Shown in pieces: positions 56,138 through 64,000 of a stretch of DNA of 64,000 nt. The DNA lies in NCBI RefSeq assembly GCF_000799715.1, contig NZ_JUHG01000013.1, forward strand, positions 620,001 to 684,000. Reading direction: 5' to 3'. Below the pieces are notes generated by a model. It was given only the letters and a program-made list of their open reading frames with translations, did no database searches and had not been told where the DNA came from. Each line of letters begins with the position of its first letter. The stretch's first letter is position 1. The position numbers and the translations under genes are program-made. Source of the DNA: Martinezella rhizogenes. GTDB taxonomy: Bacteria; Pseudomonadota; Alphaproteobacteria; Rhizobiales; Rhizobiaceae.

Positions 56138-57176
56138 ACGTCGCGAACATCGCCCGCTCTACCTGATGATCCTGACACCGCTGATCGCCGTCGCGGCGGC
56201 ACTGGCATTGACCGGCATATTGATCGCCATCGCCGGCGCCCCCGTTCTCGAGGCCTACCGACGCATCCTGATCGGCGCCTTCGGCTCGCGGCTTTCGGCA
56301 ACCGAGACGCTGACGCGCGCCACGCCGCTGATGCTGACGGGGCTTGCGGCTGCCGTCGCCTTCCGCGCCCGGCTCTGGAACATCGGCGCCGAGGGGCAGT
56401 TCTATCTCGGCGCGATTGCCGTCGCCGCCTTCGGCTCGAACATGCTCGCCGGATTGCCGGCGCCGATCCTGATCCCACTGCTGCTCGTCATCGGCGCCAT
56501 CGCCGGGATGGTGCTGATCCTGATCCCGCTCTGGCTGAGATTACGTTTCTCCGTCGACGAGGTAGTGACCAGCCTGATCCTGAATTTCATTGCCGTACTC
56601 TTCGTCTCCATGCTGATCGACGGCGTGCTCAAGGATCCCACGGCCTTCGGCTGGCCGCAGTCCCAGGCGGTCGTCGATCACGCCATGCTGCCGAAGCTGA
56701 TCGCCCGCTCGCGGCTGCATATCGGCTTTGTGATCGCCATTGCCCTGGCTGTCGTCGTCTATTTCGTCCAGTCGCGCACCGTCTTCGGCATGCGGTCGCG
56801 CGCCGCCGGCCTCAACCCTTCCGGCGCGGCCTTTGCCGGCGTCCGGCTCGGCAGCACCCTCGTCAAGGTCGCCTGCCTGTCAGGCGGGCTTGCCGGGCTC
56901 GCCGGCGCAGTCGAGGTGATGGGCGTCAAGGGCTATGTGACCACCGACCTGTCGCCCGGCTTCGGCTATGCCGGCATCGTTGTCGCCATGCTCGCCAATC
57001 TCAATCCGCTCGGCGTGGTGCTGGCCGCCATCTTCACGGCCACCATGTTCGTCGGCGCCGACGGCATGAGCCGCAGCCTCGGCATCCCGACCTATATCGC
57101 CGATGTCACCGTGGCCCTATCACTGCTCACCATGCTGATCGCAGTATTCTTCACGCAATACAGGATCCGCCGATGA
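56127..57176 (+). CDS. BMP/nucleoside-type ABC transporter permease 1
   Basis: A 349-residue permease of the YufP type with about nine helices (for example LYLMILTPLIAVAAALALTG near the start). The cytoplasmic coupling region is MRSRAAGLNPSGAAFAGVRL, the family equivalent of the EAA loop. It overlaps the ATPase by 11 bases and the second permease by four, so all are translated together. Confidence 0.9.
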
Positions 57177-58114
57177 GCGCGCTGTTCGATATCATCGCCT
57201 CCGCCGGGCTCTGGGCCGCCGTGCTGCGGATTGCGACACCGCTGATCTTCGGCACGCTGGGAGCCCTGCTTTGCGAGCGCGCGGGCGTACTCAACCTCGG
57301 CATCGAGGGCATCATGACCTTCGGCGCGATGATCGGCTGGCTGTCGGTCTATCATGGCGCCGATCTGTGGACCGGCCTTCTGGTCGCGGCAATCGCCGGC
57401 GGCATCTTCGGCCTGCTGCACTCAGCGCTGACGGTGACGCTCGGCCTGTCACAGCATGTCTCCGGTCTTGGCGTGACGCTGTTCGCCTCAAGCTTTAGCT
57501 ATTACGTCTTTCGGCTGGTCGTGCCGGTGGCTGGAACGCCGCCGACCATCGTGGCGTTCCAGCCGGTCAGCATTCCCGGCCTGTCGACCCTGCCCTTTGT
57601 CGGCCCCGCCTTCTTCACGCAAACCGCGCCGACCTATCTCGCGATCCTGGTTGCGCTCGCCATGGCCTATATCGTCTTTCGCACGCCGGTTGGGCTGGCG
57701 ATCCGGATGACCGGCGAGAACCCGCATGCGGCCGAGGCGCAGGGCGTCAACCCGATGAAGGTGCGCTACGGCGCCGTGATTGCCGGCAGCGCGCTGATGG
57801 GCATGGGCGGCGCCTTCCTGACGCTTGCCGCCTTCAACAGCTTCTTCCCGACCATGGTGCAGGGCCGCGGCTGGATCTGCATCGCGCTCGTCGTCTTTTC
57901 CTCCTGGCGACCGGGGCGGGCGCTGTTCGGCGCCCTGCTCTTCGCCTTCTTCGACGCTTTCCAGCTCCGCCTACAAACGGCAGTACAGGGTGTGCCCTAC
58001 CAGATCTTCCTGATGACACCTTACATTCTGTCCATCGTGGCACTGGCCATCATGAGCCGCCGCGCCCGGGTGCCGCAGGCCCTGATGCAGCCCTACCGGC
58101 GCGGCGAGAGATAA
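57173..58114 (+). CDS. BMP/nucleoside-type ABC transporter permease 2
   Basis: A 313-residue permease of the YufQ type. Family signatures are GALLCERAGVLNLGIEGIMT near residue 30 and the coupling stretch RMTGENPHAAEAQGVNPMKV. About nine helices are predicted. It is the last gene of the operon. With the other four proteins it completes an importer, probably for nucleoside, purine or pyrimidine-like molecules. Confidence 0.9.
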   Translation: MSALFDIIASAGLWAAVLRIATPLIFGTLGALLCERAGVLNLGIEGIMTFGAMIGWLSVYHGADLWTGLLVAAIAGGIFGLLHSALTVTLGLSQHVSGLGVTLFASSFSYYVFRLVVPVAGTPPTIVAFQPVSIPGLSTLPFVGPAFFTQTAPTYLAILVALAMAYIVFRTPVGLAIRMTGENPHAAEAQGVNPMKVRYGAVIAGSALMGMGGAFLTLAAFNSFFPTMVQGRGWICIALVVFSSWRPGRALFGALLFAFFDAFQLRLQTAVQGVPYQIFLMTPYILSIVALAIMSRRARVPQALMQPYRRGER

Positions 58115-58199
58115 ACGAAGGCTCGTGTCAGCCTGATCGTCCGCCATGCCGATTCCTCCAATGACGGAACCGCTATCGTGTCCCCATATGGATCAGCCA

Positions 58200-59174
58200 T
58201 CAACCCGCCATGGATTCGAGACGATCGGCACTGGTGGTCTCTCCTTCATAGCGCGAGGAAGATGCAGGATGCACGCCGCGGCCATATTGGCGCGGCGAAC
58301 AGCCCATCATCCGCTTGAAGGCGGTACTGAAGGCACTCTCGGATTCATAGCCGAGCGAGAGCGCGATGATGGAAATGGAATCGCTGGAATGCGTCAGCCT
58401 TTCGCCAGCCAGCATCATGCGCCAGCGCGTCAGATAGTCCATCGGCGACGTCCCGACCGTTTCCTTGAATTTCAGGGTGAAGGTCGTTCGCGACATGCCC
58501 GCGCGCTCCGCAAGCGACGCCAATGTCCAGCGATGCGCCGGATCCTCGTGCATCGCGGTGATCGCCGCCGCCATCTGCCGATCCGCCAGGGCGAAGAGCC
58601 AGCCGACGCCACCCGTCACTCCTTCCGCCAGATGCAGCCGCAGTGCCTGCACCAGCATCGTATAGGCAAGCTGTTGCGCAATCAGGAAGCCACCGGGCTT
58701 CGGTTCGCGCAATTCCAACCGCATACGTTCCATGCACCAGCGCAACGACTCCCTATCCGTCTCCCTTCGAATATGGACGATTGGCGGCAGCATCGCCAGG
58801 AGCACACCGGCATGTCCGCCGGTCAGCGTAAAGTGCCCGCCAACGATCGAGAAATCGCCACCGTTGTTGAGAACGCGCATGCTGCCATTCGGTCGCGTCG
58901 GAAAGAGTTGGCGATAGTCGATAGGCGACAAGGACGGATTGCTTGCCAGAACAAAGGGCCGTCCGCGCGGCAGAACGAAACAATCTCCCGTCTTCAGGCG
59001 CACAGCGTCTGGAACGCCTTCGACCGAAAGCCAGCTTTGACCGGATACCACGGCATAGCATTTGATGCCCTCATGCTGGCCGAACCGGATCGACCAGTCG
59101 CCACCCGCCTCGAAGCCACCGAACATATAGCTGCGTGGCTTCAGGAGTGACAGAACGTCTGAGAGCGGGTCCAT
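58200..59174 (-). CDS. AraC-family regulator with cupin sensor domain
   Basis: A 324-residue regulator: the N-terminal cupin-like ligand domain (about 20-110, with LKTGDCFVLPRGRPFVL) is followed by two helix-turn-helix motifs at 210-310 (LASLAERAGMSRTTFTLKFK and ISIIALSLGYESESAFSTAF). It is divergent from the NAD-dependent epimerase gene 124 bases away, which is the likely target. AraC proteins with this domain often respond to aromatic or redox-active compounds; the ligand here is unknown. Confidence 0.9.
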   Translation of the reverse strand: MDPLSDVLSLLKPRSYMFGGFEAGGDWSIRFGQHEGIKCYAVVSGQSWLSVEGVPDAVRLKTGDCFVLPRGRPFVLASNPSLSPIDYRQLFPTRPNGSMRVLNNGGDFSIVGGHFTLTGGHAGVLLAMLPPIVHIRRETDRESLRWCMERMRLELREPKPGGFLIAQQLAYTMLVQALRLHLAEGVTGGVGWLFALADRQMAAAITAMHEDPAHRWTLASLAERAGMSRTTFTLKFKETVGTSPMDYLTRWRMMLAGERLTHSSDSISIIALSLGYESESAFSTAFKRMMGCSPRQYGRGVHPASSSRYEGETTSADRLESMAG

Positions 59175-59298
59175 GCGTTTTCCGAACGATCGCGAAGGTA
59201 ATACGAACTTTATAGCATAGATCGTTCCTCTTCAATCTCCTAGCGTGGCTCGTATTGGCTGTGAACGCAGTCATCGACCGTAATCAGGAGAAATCATC

Positions 59299-60192
59299 AT
59301 GCGTGTCTTTGTCACCGGCGCCACCGGATGGGTCGGCTTTGCTGTCGTCAAGGAACTAGTTGCCGCCGGGCATGAGGTGCTCGGTCTTACCCGCTCGGAC
59401 GCCGGAGCTGCGGCCCTCGCCGCTGCGGGCGCCAAGGTCCATCATGGTTCGCTCGAGGATCTGGAGAGCCTTCGCAGTGGTGCAGCCGCTGCCGATAGCG
59501 TCATTCATACCGCCTTCAACCATGACTTTTCAAAATTCGCGGCGAATTGCGAGCTGGACCGCCGCGCCATCGAAGCGCTTGGCGCTGCGCTGGAGGGAAC
59601 AGACCTTCCGTTGATTGTTACGTCGGGAATGGCATTGTTGGCTAAGGGCCGCACCGCGGTCGAAAGCGATCCAGCTGTTGAGCCATCCGACACCTATCCC
59701 CGCGCCTCGGAAGCGACTGCCGCCACCCTGGCGTTGCGCGGACTTCGCACCGCGGTCGTGCGCCTTCCGCCATCGGTTCACGGTCACGGCGATCATGGCT
59801 TTGTGCCGATCCTGATCCGCGCGGCCAGGGAGAAAGGCGTCTCGGCCTATATTGGCGAAGGGCTCAACCGTTGGCCGGGCGTGCACCGGCTCGATGCCGC
59901 CCGTGTCTATCGGCTTGCGCTTGAACGCGGCGCCACGGACGGCCCCTATCACGCAGTCGCGGAAGAAGGCGTGCCGGTCAAGGACATCGCCGGCGTGATC
60001 GGCCGCCGCCTGAACGTACCCGTCGTCAGCAAGACCGCGGAGGAAGCGCGAGACCATTTCGGCTGGATCGGGCATTTCATTGGGATGGACGTCCCGGCGT
60101 CGAGCGCGAGAACACGCCGGCTGCTGGGCTGGGAGCCGACGCAGCCGGGGCTTATTGCTGATATCGATCACCCGGCCTATTTCGAAGCCTGA
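59299..60192 (+). CDS. NAD(P)-dependent epimerase/reductase (extended SDR)
   Basis: A 297-residue extended short-chain dehydrogenase. The cofactor loop is [10 protein letters not shown] (4-13). The later region [20 protein letters not shown] is typical of the atypical SDR5-like group. The classical YxxxK pair is not obvious ([11 protein letters not shown] lies at the expected place), so activity as an epimerase is uncertain. The substrate is unknown. It is divergent from the AraC regulator, which probably controls it. Confidence 0.85.
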   Translation: MRVFVTGATGWVGFAVVKELVAAGHEVLGLTRSDAGAAALAAAGAKVHHGSLEDLESLRSGAAAADSVIHTAFNHDFSKFAANCELDRRAIEALGAALEGTDLPLIVTSGMALLAKGRTAVESDPAVEPSDTYPRASEATAATLALRGLRTAVVRLPPSVHGHGDHGFVPILIRAAREKGVSAYIGEGLNRWPGVHRLDAARVYRLALERGATDGPYHAVAEEGVPVKDIAGVIGRRLNVPVVSKTAEEARDHFGWIGHFIGMDVPASSARTRRLLGWEPTQPGLIADIDHPAYFEA

Positions 60193-60222
60193 ACGGCGAA
60201 GCGCGGCAACGAAAGGCACAAT

Positions 60223-60254
60223 GGCTCCTGTCAGGTCATAGCCCGCCAGGAGCC
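60223..60254. terminator. Hairpin terminator between convergent genes
   Basis: GGCTCCTG and CAGGAGCC form an 8-bp stem with a 16-base loop followed by TCTT. It lies between the epimerase gene and the second DapA-family gene. Confidence 0.55.
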
Positions 60255-60281
60255 TCTTCAGTCCGCTGATCACTCAGGTCT

Positions 60282-61211
60282 TTAGCCGGCTGCAATCCGA
60301 CGACGGAAATGGTCTGTGCCCTCGACGATCTTGTCCATGAGTGCGTCGAGCGCCCAGAACCGCTCCTGGATATCGAAATTGATCACGCGGCTGTCGGTGC
60401 AGGCGAATGTGCCGAGGCGCTGGTGATAGAGCTTTGCGAGCTTCGGATATCCCATCGGCTCGGCCATGGCGGAGAGAGCGAGATAGACGGAGAGCTCATC
60501 CGCCAGCGCCGGATTGGAGGCGCTTTTCGTCAACATCCACTTGTAGAGATCCGGGTGGAAATTGGTGAATACGCCGGTAAAGCCGCGCGATCCCGCCTTC
60601 ATGGCATCATAGGCGATCGCCGCATTGGCGTTGACGATAGCAAGCGGCGTATCCTTCGTCAGTGCGACGCGACGCTTGACCGTTTCGAGATCACAGGACA
60701 CGTCCTTCAGGATGGCGAAGCGGCCGCTGCGGGCGCAGAACAACAGCTCATCGTCGCTCAACAGGCGACGATAGGGTGCCGGGCATTCGTAGAGACCGAG
60801 CGTCAGATCCTTCGGCAGGCGCTCGAGGAGCCAGTTGAGATCATCGAGGAATTTCGTGCCACCCTCCTTCTTGGCGTCGAGGCGATTGGTGACGAGCACC
60901 ATCCCGTCAACGCCGGTGGCGGCGATCGCGCTCAGTTCGGCAAGCTGGTCTTCCAGGCTCTCGCTGACATGGCCGGAGGCGATGACCGGCACGCGGCCGG
61001 CCGCCGCCATCTTGACGAAGGCCGCAAGCTCGACGCGCTCTTCGAGGCTGAGAAACTGCATCTCGCTGGACTGGCAGACGGCAAACAGGGCATCGGAACC
61101 ATTGGCGATGTACCATTCCACCAGCCTTGCAACGCCGGGGTAGTCGATCATGCCACTCTCGGTGAACGGCGTGATCATGACGGGAATGATACCTTCGATC
61201 TTCTTGAGCAT
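60282..61211 (-). CDS. Dihydrodipicolinate synthase family protein (second copy)
   Basis: A 309-residue TIM-barrel lyase. The Schiff-base lysine is K169 in FAILKDVSCD and the catalytic tyrosine is Y141 in LGLYECPAPY. The usual GTTGE loop reads CQSSEMQFLS, so it is not the lysine-biosynthesis enzyme. The end (RFWALDALMDKIVEGTDHFR) is unlike DapA. It probably cleaves or dehydrates a sugar-derived keto acid. The ATG at 61211 has CAGG eight bases upstream; the ATG at 61316 gives a low-quality extension. It is beside a DctB/DctD-like system that may respond to the same compound. Confidence 0.86.
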   Translation of the reverse strand: MLKKIEGIIPVMITPFTESGMIDYPGVARLVEWYIANGSDALFAVCQSSEMQFLSLEERVELAAFVKMAAAGRVPVIASGHVSESLEDQLAELSAIAATGVDGMVLVTNRLDAKKEGGTKFLDDLNWLLERLPKDLTLGLYECPAPYRRLLSDDELLFCARSGRFAILKDVSCDLETVKRRVALTKDTPLAIVNANAAIAYDAMKAGSRGFTGVFTNFHPDLYKWMLTKSASNPALADELSVYLALSAMAEPMGYPKLAKLYHQRLGTFACTDSRVINFDIQERFWALDALMDKIVEGTDHFRRRIAAG

Positions 61212-61401
61212 TATGTCAGCCTGCCAGTACTTGGGGATTAACGACATAGGGGACGATCGCCTGCGGGCGACCGCCGAGATATTCGAGGATATTGCTGACG
61301 CAGCGCTCCGTGACAAGACGTTCCGTCATGCGATCCATGCCGGAAACAGGCGGAAAGCAGGTCAGACCCGCCTAAATGCACGGCGCCGAGCATTGTTGTC
61401 A

Positions 61402-62754
61402 TCACGCGCGGTCGTCTCTTTTCTTCATGCTCAGCCGTTTCAACTTCTCATTCAACGTTCTGTGGGGAAGCTGCAGCCGTTCCGCCGCGAGGCTGGCCTT
61501 GCCACCAGCACCATTCAAAGCCTGTTCGATGACCTTGAGCTCGAATTGATCGACAAGATCGGCCAGAGAGGAATTCTCAACCGTCAGATCGTCCTGCTGA
61601 TCCGTGTCGGGGCGCCAATCCAGCCCCAACGTCCGGCGCTCTGCCAGATGCTTGAGCTCCCGGACATTGCCGGGCCATGCATAGGCAAGAAGAAAGCGTG
61701 TTTCCTCATCCGTCAAAGGCAACGCCTTCCGCTCAAGGCGTTCCGCCATCGACATCATAAAGTGTTCAAACAGCAGCAGCGCATCGTGACCGCGATCCCG
61801 CAAGGGAGGAATCGCGATATCCGCCGCCGCCAGCCGATAATAGAGATCCTCACGAAAAAGCCCGCGCGTGGCGAGATCGCGAAGATCCTCCTTGGTCGCG
61901 GACAGGACGCGTATGTTGATCGGTATTTCGCGGTTCGAGCCCAAGCGGGTGACCGTGCGTTCCTGCAGAACGCGCAGGAGCTTCGCCTGTATGGAAAGCG
62001 GCATGCTTTCGATCTCATCCAGGAAGATCGTGCCGCCATTCGCGAATTCGAACTTGCCGACGCGCGTGCCCGAAGCGCCGGTAAATGCCCCCGTCTCGTG
62101 ACCGAAGAGCTCGCTCTCGACGATGTCGAGCGGCAAGGCGGCGCAATTGATCGCCACATAGGAGCTGGCCTGGCGCGGGCTGCATTCATGCAGCAGCCGG
62201 GCCACAACCTCCTTGCCCGAGCCGGTCTCGCCCTTGATCAGCACGTCGACGTGGTAGGGGGCAAGCTGCTCGATAGTGGACTTCAAGCGGGTCGTCGCCT
62301 GATCCGTACCCAGCAATTGCCGATCAAGCCTGGCCTGGGTTGCATTGCTTTGTTCCAGGGAGACGACCCGCCGGCGCAGCCGGGCCTGTTCGAGCGCGTT
62401 CTGAAGCGTACCGATCAACTGTTCCGGCACATAGGGCTTCGTCAGAAAATTGAACGCCCCGGCCTGAATGGCGGCAACCGCCATGGGAACGTCACCATGA
62501 CCGCTCAGGATGATCACCGGCAGCTCCGGCCAGGTTTTTCTGATGATGGCAAGCAACTCCAGACCGGACATGCCCGGCATGCGCACGTCCGAAATAACGA
62601 CATCGACTTTTTCCGAGCGAAGGACCTTGAGCGCATCATTGGCGTCCGGGGCCTGGATCACCGCCAGCTCGTTGAGCGATAGCCATTGCGCGAGCGAACG
62701 CCGAAGCGCGGCATCATCCTCGATCAACAATATGACAGGCAATGCCTCTATCAT
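61402..62754 (-). CDS. DctD-like sigma-54 response regulator
   Basis: A 450-residue activator. The receiver domain has phospho-acceptor D56 (VVISDVRMPG). The AAA+ domain has Walker A GETGSGKE (175-182), the sigma-54 contact loop GAFTGA (222-227) and FLDEIESM. The C-terminal Fis-like helix ends ERLQLPHRTLNEKLKRLSMK. It closely matches DctD. It overlaps the kinase gene by four bases. Unlike the stress-island regulator, no paired target sites were noticed nearby, so its target is probably outside the window. Confidence 0.92.
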   Translation of the reverse strand: MIEALPVILLIEDDAALRRSLAQWLSLNELAVIQAPDANDALKVLRSEKVDVVISDVRMPGMSGLELLAIIRKTWPELPVIILSGHGDVPMAVAAIQAGAFNFLTKPYVPEQLIGTLQNALEQARLRRRVVSLEQSNATQARLDRQLLGTDQATTRLKSTIEQLAPYHVDVLIKGETGSGKEVVARLLHECSPRQASSYVAINCAALPLDIVESELFGHETGAFTGASGTRVGKFEFANGGTIFLDEIESMPLSIQAKLLRVLQERTVTRLGSNREIPINIRVLSATKEDLRDLATRGLFREDLYYRLAAADIAIPPLRDRGHDALLLFEHFMMSMAERLERKALPLTDEETRFLLAYAWPGNVRELKHLAERRTLGLDWRPDTDQQDDLTVENSSLADLVDQFELKVIEQALNGAGGKASLAAERLQLPHRTLNEKLKRLSMKKRDDRA

Positions 62755-64000
62755 GCGACCTCCCCTTCCCGGCGCGCTGCGCTCTTGCCGTTCCGTCTAA
62801 GGCGCAAAATGAATCTGGCCCCACCAAGCGGCGACTGATCGAAAGCCAGCGTACCGCCATGGTCGTTTGCGATGCGGTGCGCCGTTGCCAGACCGAGACC
62901 GAGGCCCTCGCCGGGCAATTTGGTCGTATAGAACGGCTCGAACAATTGCGTGCCGGTATCGGCCGCAATCCCCGGACCATTGTCGTCGACGGCAATCACA
63001 CAGCATGTCCCTTCCGTAACCGCGCTCACACGAATGCAAGGCTCTTTCCGGTTCCTGACAGCATCGATCGCATTGCTGAGAAGATTGAGGATGACCTGCT
63101 CGAGCTGCGCCGCACTCCCCTGGACATTGAGGCCGGGGCCGATCTCTCGCGCAACGTCGATGCCGAGGTCGGAAAAACGAAACTTCAGCAGTTTCAGGGT
63201 GCGCTTTATGATCGCTCCGAGGTCGACATCGACGAAATCGTCGTCGCTTCGGCGCGCCAGACGCTTCAATTGACCGGTAAGATCGGAAATGCGGCCGACG
63301 ACCTCGTTCATTGTGTCGATATTTTCCCCGATAGGATCATATTGCCGGCGTTGAAGCAGCAGTCGGGTCGATGCGATGTAGGTCGATAGCGCCGCCAGCG
63401 GCTGATTGATTTCATGCGCAAGTCCGGCAAAGGCCTGGCCGATCAGTGCAAGCTTTTCCGCCTGCGAAAGATTGCTGCGTGTCACGCTCAGTTGCCGCTC
63501 GGCCTCTTTCCGCTCGGCAATCTCTAGCTCCAGCCGGTCATGGCTCTGCTTCAATTGCTGGGTGCGCTCGGCAACACGGTGTTCAAGTTGTTCGTAGGCG
63601 CGCCTTGCCGCCTGCCGGCCGCGCCGCCTTTGCACGGCGATGGTGATGCCGGCCAGAACCAGCAGGCCTGCAAGTGCCGTGGCAATAGCGACGATATCAT
63701 CCTGACGTCTGATGTCGGTGAGATCGGCAAAGTAGATCAGCGTCCAGCCCTTTTCACCGAATGGTGCGGCAACCTGCAAACGCTGTTCCGATGTGTCGTC
63801 GTTTTCAACCGTCGCCAGATCGAAACCCGATGATTGCTGAACCCTGATTTTTGGTGTCAGCGCCGCATCGCCATAGCGACGTTCCTGCTTCAGTTGCGCA
63901 AGGGCCGTGTGCGAAATCGGTGATGTGGCCGTGTATCGCCAATCCGGCTGCGACGACAGGAAGATGATGCCTTCACTATCCGCCATGGCAACCTGCTCGG
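62751..64000 (-). CDS. DctB-like sensor histidine kinase, 5'-truncated by the window
   Basis: At least 411 residues of a membrane sensor kinase. The visible part starts inside a periplasmic Cache-type domain (ADSEGIIFLSSQPDWRYTAT, typical of DctB). It has one membrane helix (IVAIATALAGLLVLAGITIA), a coiled coil, the H-box AGLAHEINQPLAAL with the phospho-histidine, and ATPase boxes (NLLSNAIDAV, DDNGPGI, GEGLGLGLA). It senses an external dicarboxylate or similar compound and passes phosphate to the overlapping DctD-like regulator. The frame continues past 64000. Confidence 0.9.
   Translation of the reverse strand, partial: EQVAMADSEGIIFLSSQPDWRYTATSPISHTALAQLKQERRYGDAALTPKIRVQQSSGFDLATVENDDTSEQRLQVAAPFGEKGWTLIYFADLTDIRRQDDIVAIATALAGLLVLAGITIAVQRRRGRQAARRAYEQLEHRVAERTQQLKQSHDRLELEIAERKEAERQLSVTRSNLSQAEKLALIGQAFAGLAHEINQPLAALSTYIASTRLLLQRRQYDPIGENIDTMNEVVGRISDLTGQLKRLARRSDDDFVDVDLGAIIKRTLKLLKFRFSDLGIDVAREIGPGLNVQGSAAQLEQVILNLLSNAIDAVRNRKEPCIRVSAVTEGTCCVIAVDDNGPGIAADTGTQLFEPFYTTKLPGEGLGLGLATAHRIANDHGGTLAFDQSPLGGARFILRLRRNGKSAARREGEVA

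Noticed and set aside
61212..61401. A sigma-54 target promoter for the DctD-like regulator before the second DapA-family gene
   Set aside because: Only a weak TGGCAG motif without a -12 element was found.

Overview
The window looks like accessory DNA, perhaps a chromid or megaplasmid, from a member of the Rhizobiaceae (Rhizobium/Agrobacterium/Ensifer group). I infer this from the high GC content, the many ABC-type solute transporters and sugar/amine catabolic clusters, the DctB/DctD-type sigma-54 regulators and the general alphaproteobacterial character of the proteins. No rRNA, tRNA, CRISPR array, transposase or phage gene was seen.

Layout. 1-4 kb: end of a sugar ABC transporter, an acetyltransferase and a dimethylglycine/sarcosine-dehydrogenase-like flavoprotein. 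4.4-9.1 kb: a compact Csu-type chaperone-usher pilus operon (pilin, chaperone, usher, two-domain tip protein). 9.2-14.6 kb: PxpA/YcsF protein, DMT exporter, decayed gene fragments, a DapA-family lyase and a TetR regulator. 14.7-21.5 kb: a polyol/ketose catabolic operon (class I aldolase, Gfo/Idh oxidoreductase, lyxose isomerase, PfkB kinase, SDR and zinc dehydrogenases). It has two LacI-type operators in front, a convergent LacI regulator, and a scar where transporter genes appear to have been lost. 22.8-24.7 kb: a family 1 encapsulin with its DyP peroxidase cargo.

25-48 kb: the most unusual part, a stress island. It holds ClpB, a sigma-54 response regulator and Cache/HAMP sensor kinase, CbpM, CbpA, DnaK, a MoeA paralogue, an MscS-like channel, GrpE, HdeD, a cation efflux protein, cytochrome bd oxidase (CydAB plus a DUF2474 peptide), an FdhF/YdeP molybdoenzyme, a bestrophin-like channel and a DUF3422 protein. 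Five transcription units carry the same promoter architecture: a pair of 13-bp GGACA-N3-TGTCC sites about 22-23 bp apart, an IHF-like box 18-19 bp upstream of the -24 element, and a sigma-54 -24/-12 promoter. The paired sites lie 53-56 bp upstream of the -24 element. The island's own NtrC-type regulator is the obvious candidate for binding them. This would put a complete accessory Hsp70/Hsp100 system, acid-stress proteins and possibly the encapsulin under one extracytoplasmic sensor. I regard this as the candidate undescribed system.

48-64 kb: a tartrate/malate locus (LysR, MFS carrier, tartrate dehydrogenase, truncated glycerate-kinase remnant); a BMP-type nucleoside-like ABC transporter operon with an embedded amidase and an operator resembling RutR sites; an AraC regulator divergent from an NAD-dependent epimerase; a second DapA-family lyase; and a DctD/DctB-like two-component system whose kinase runs off the end of the window.
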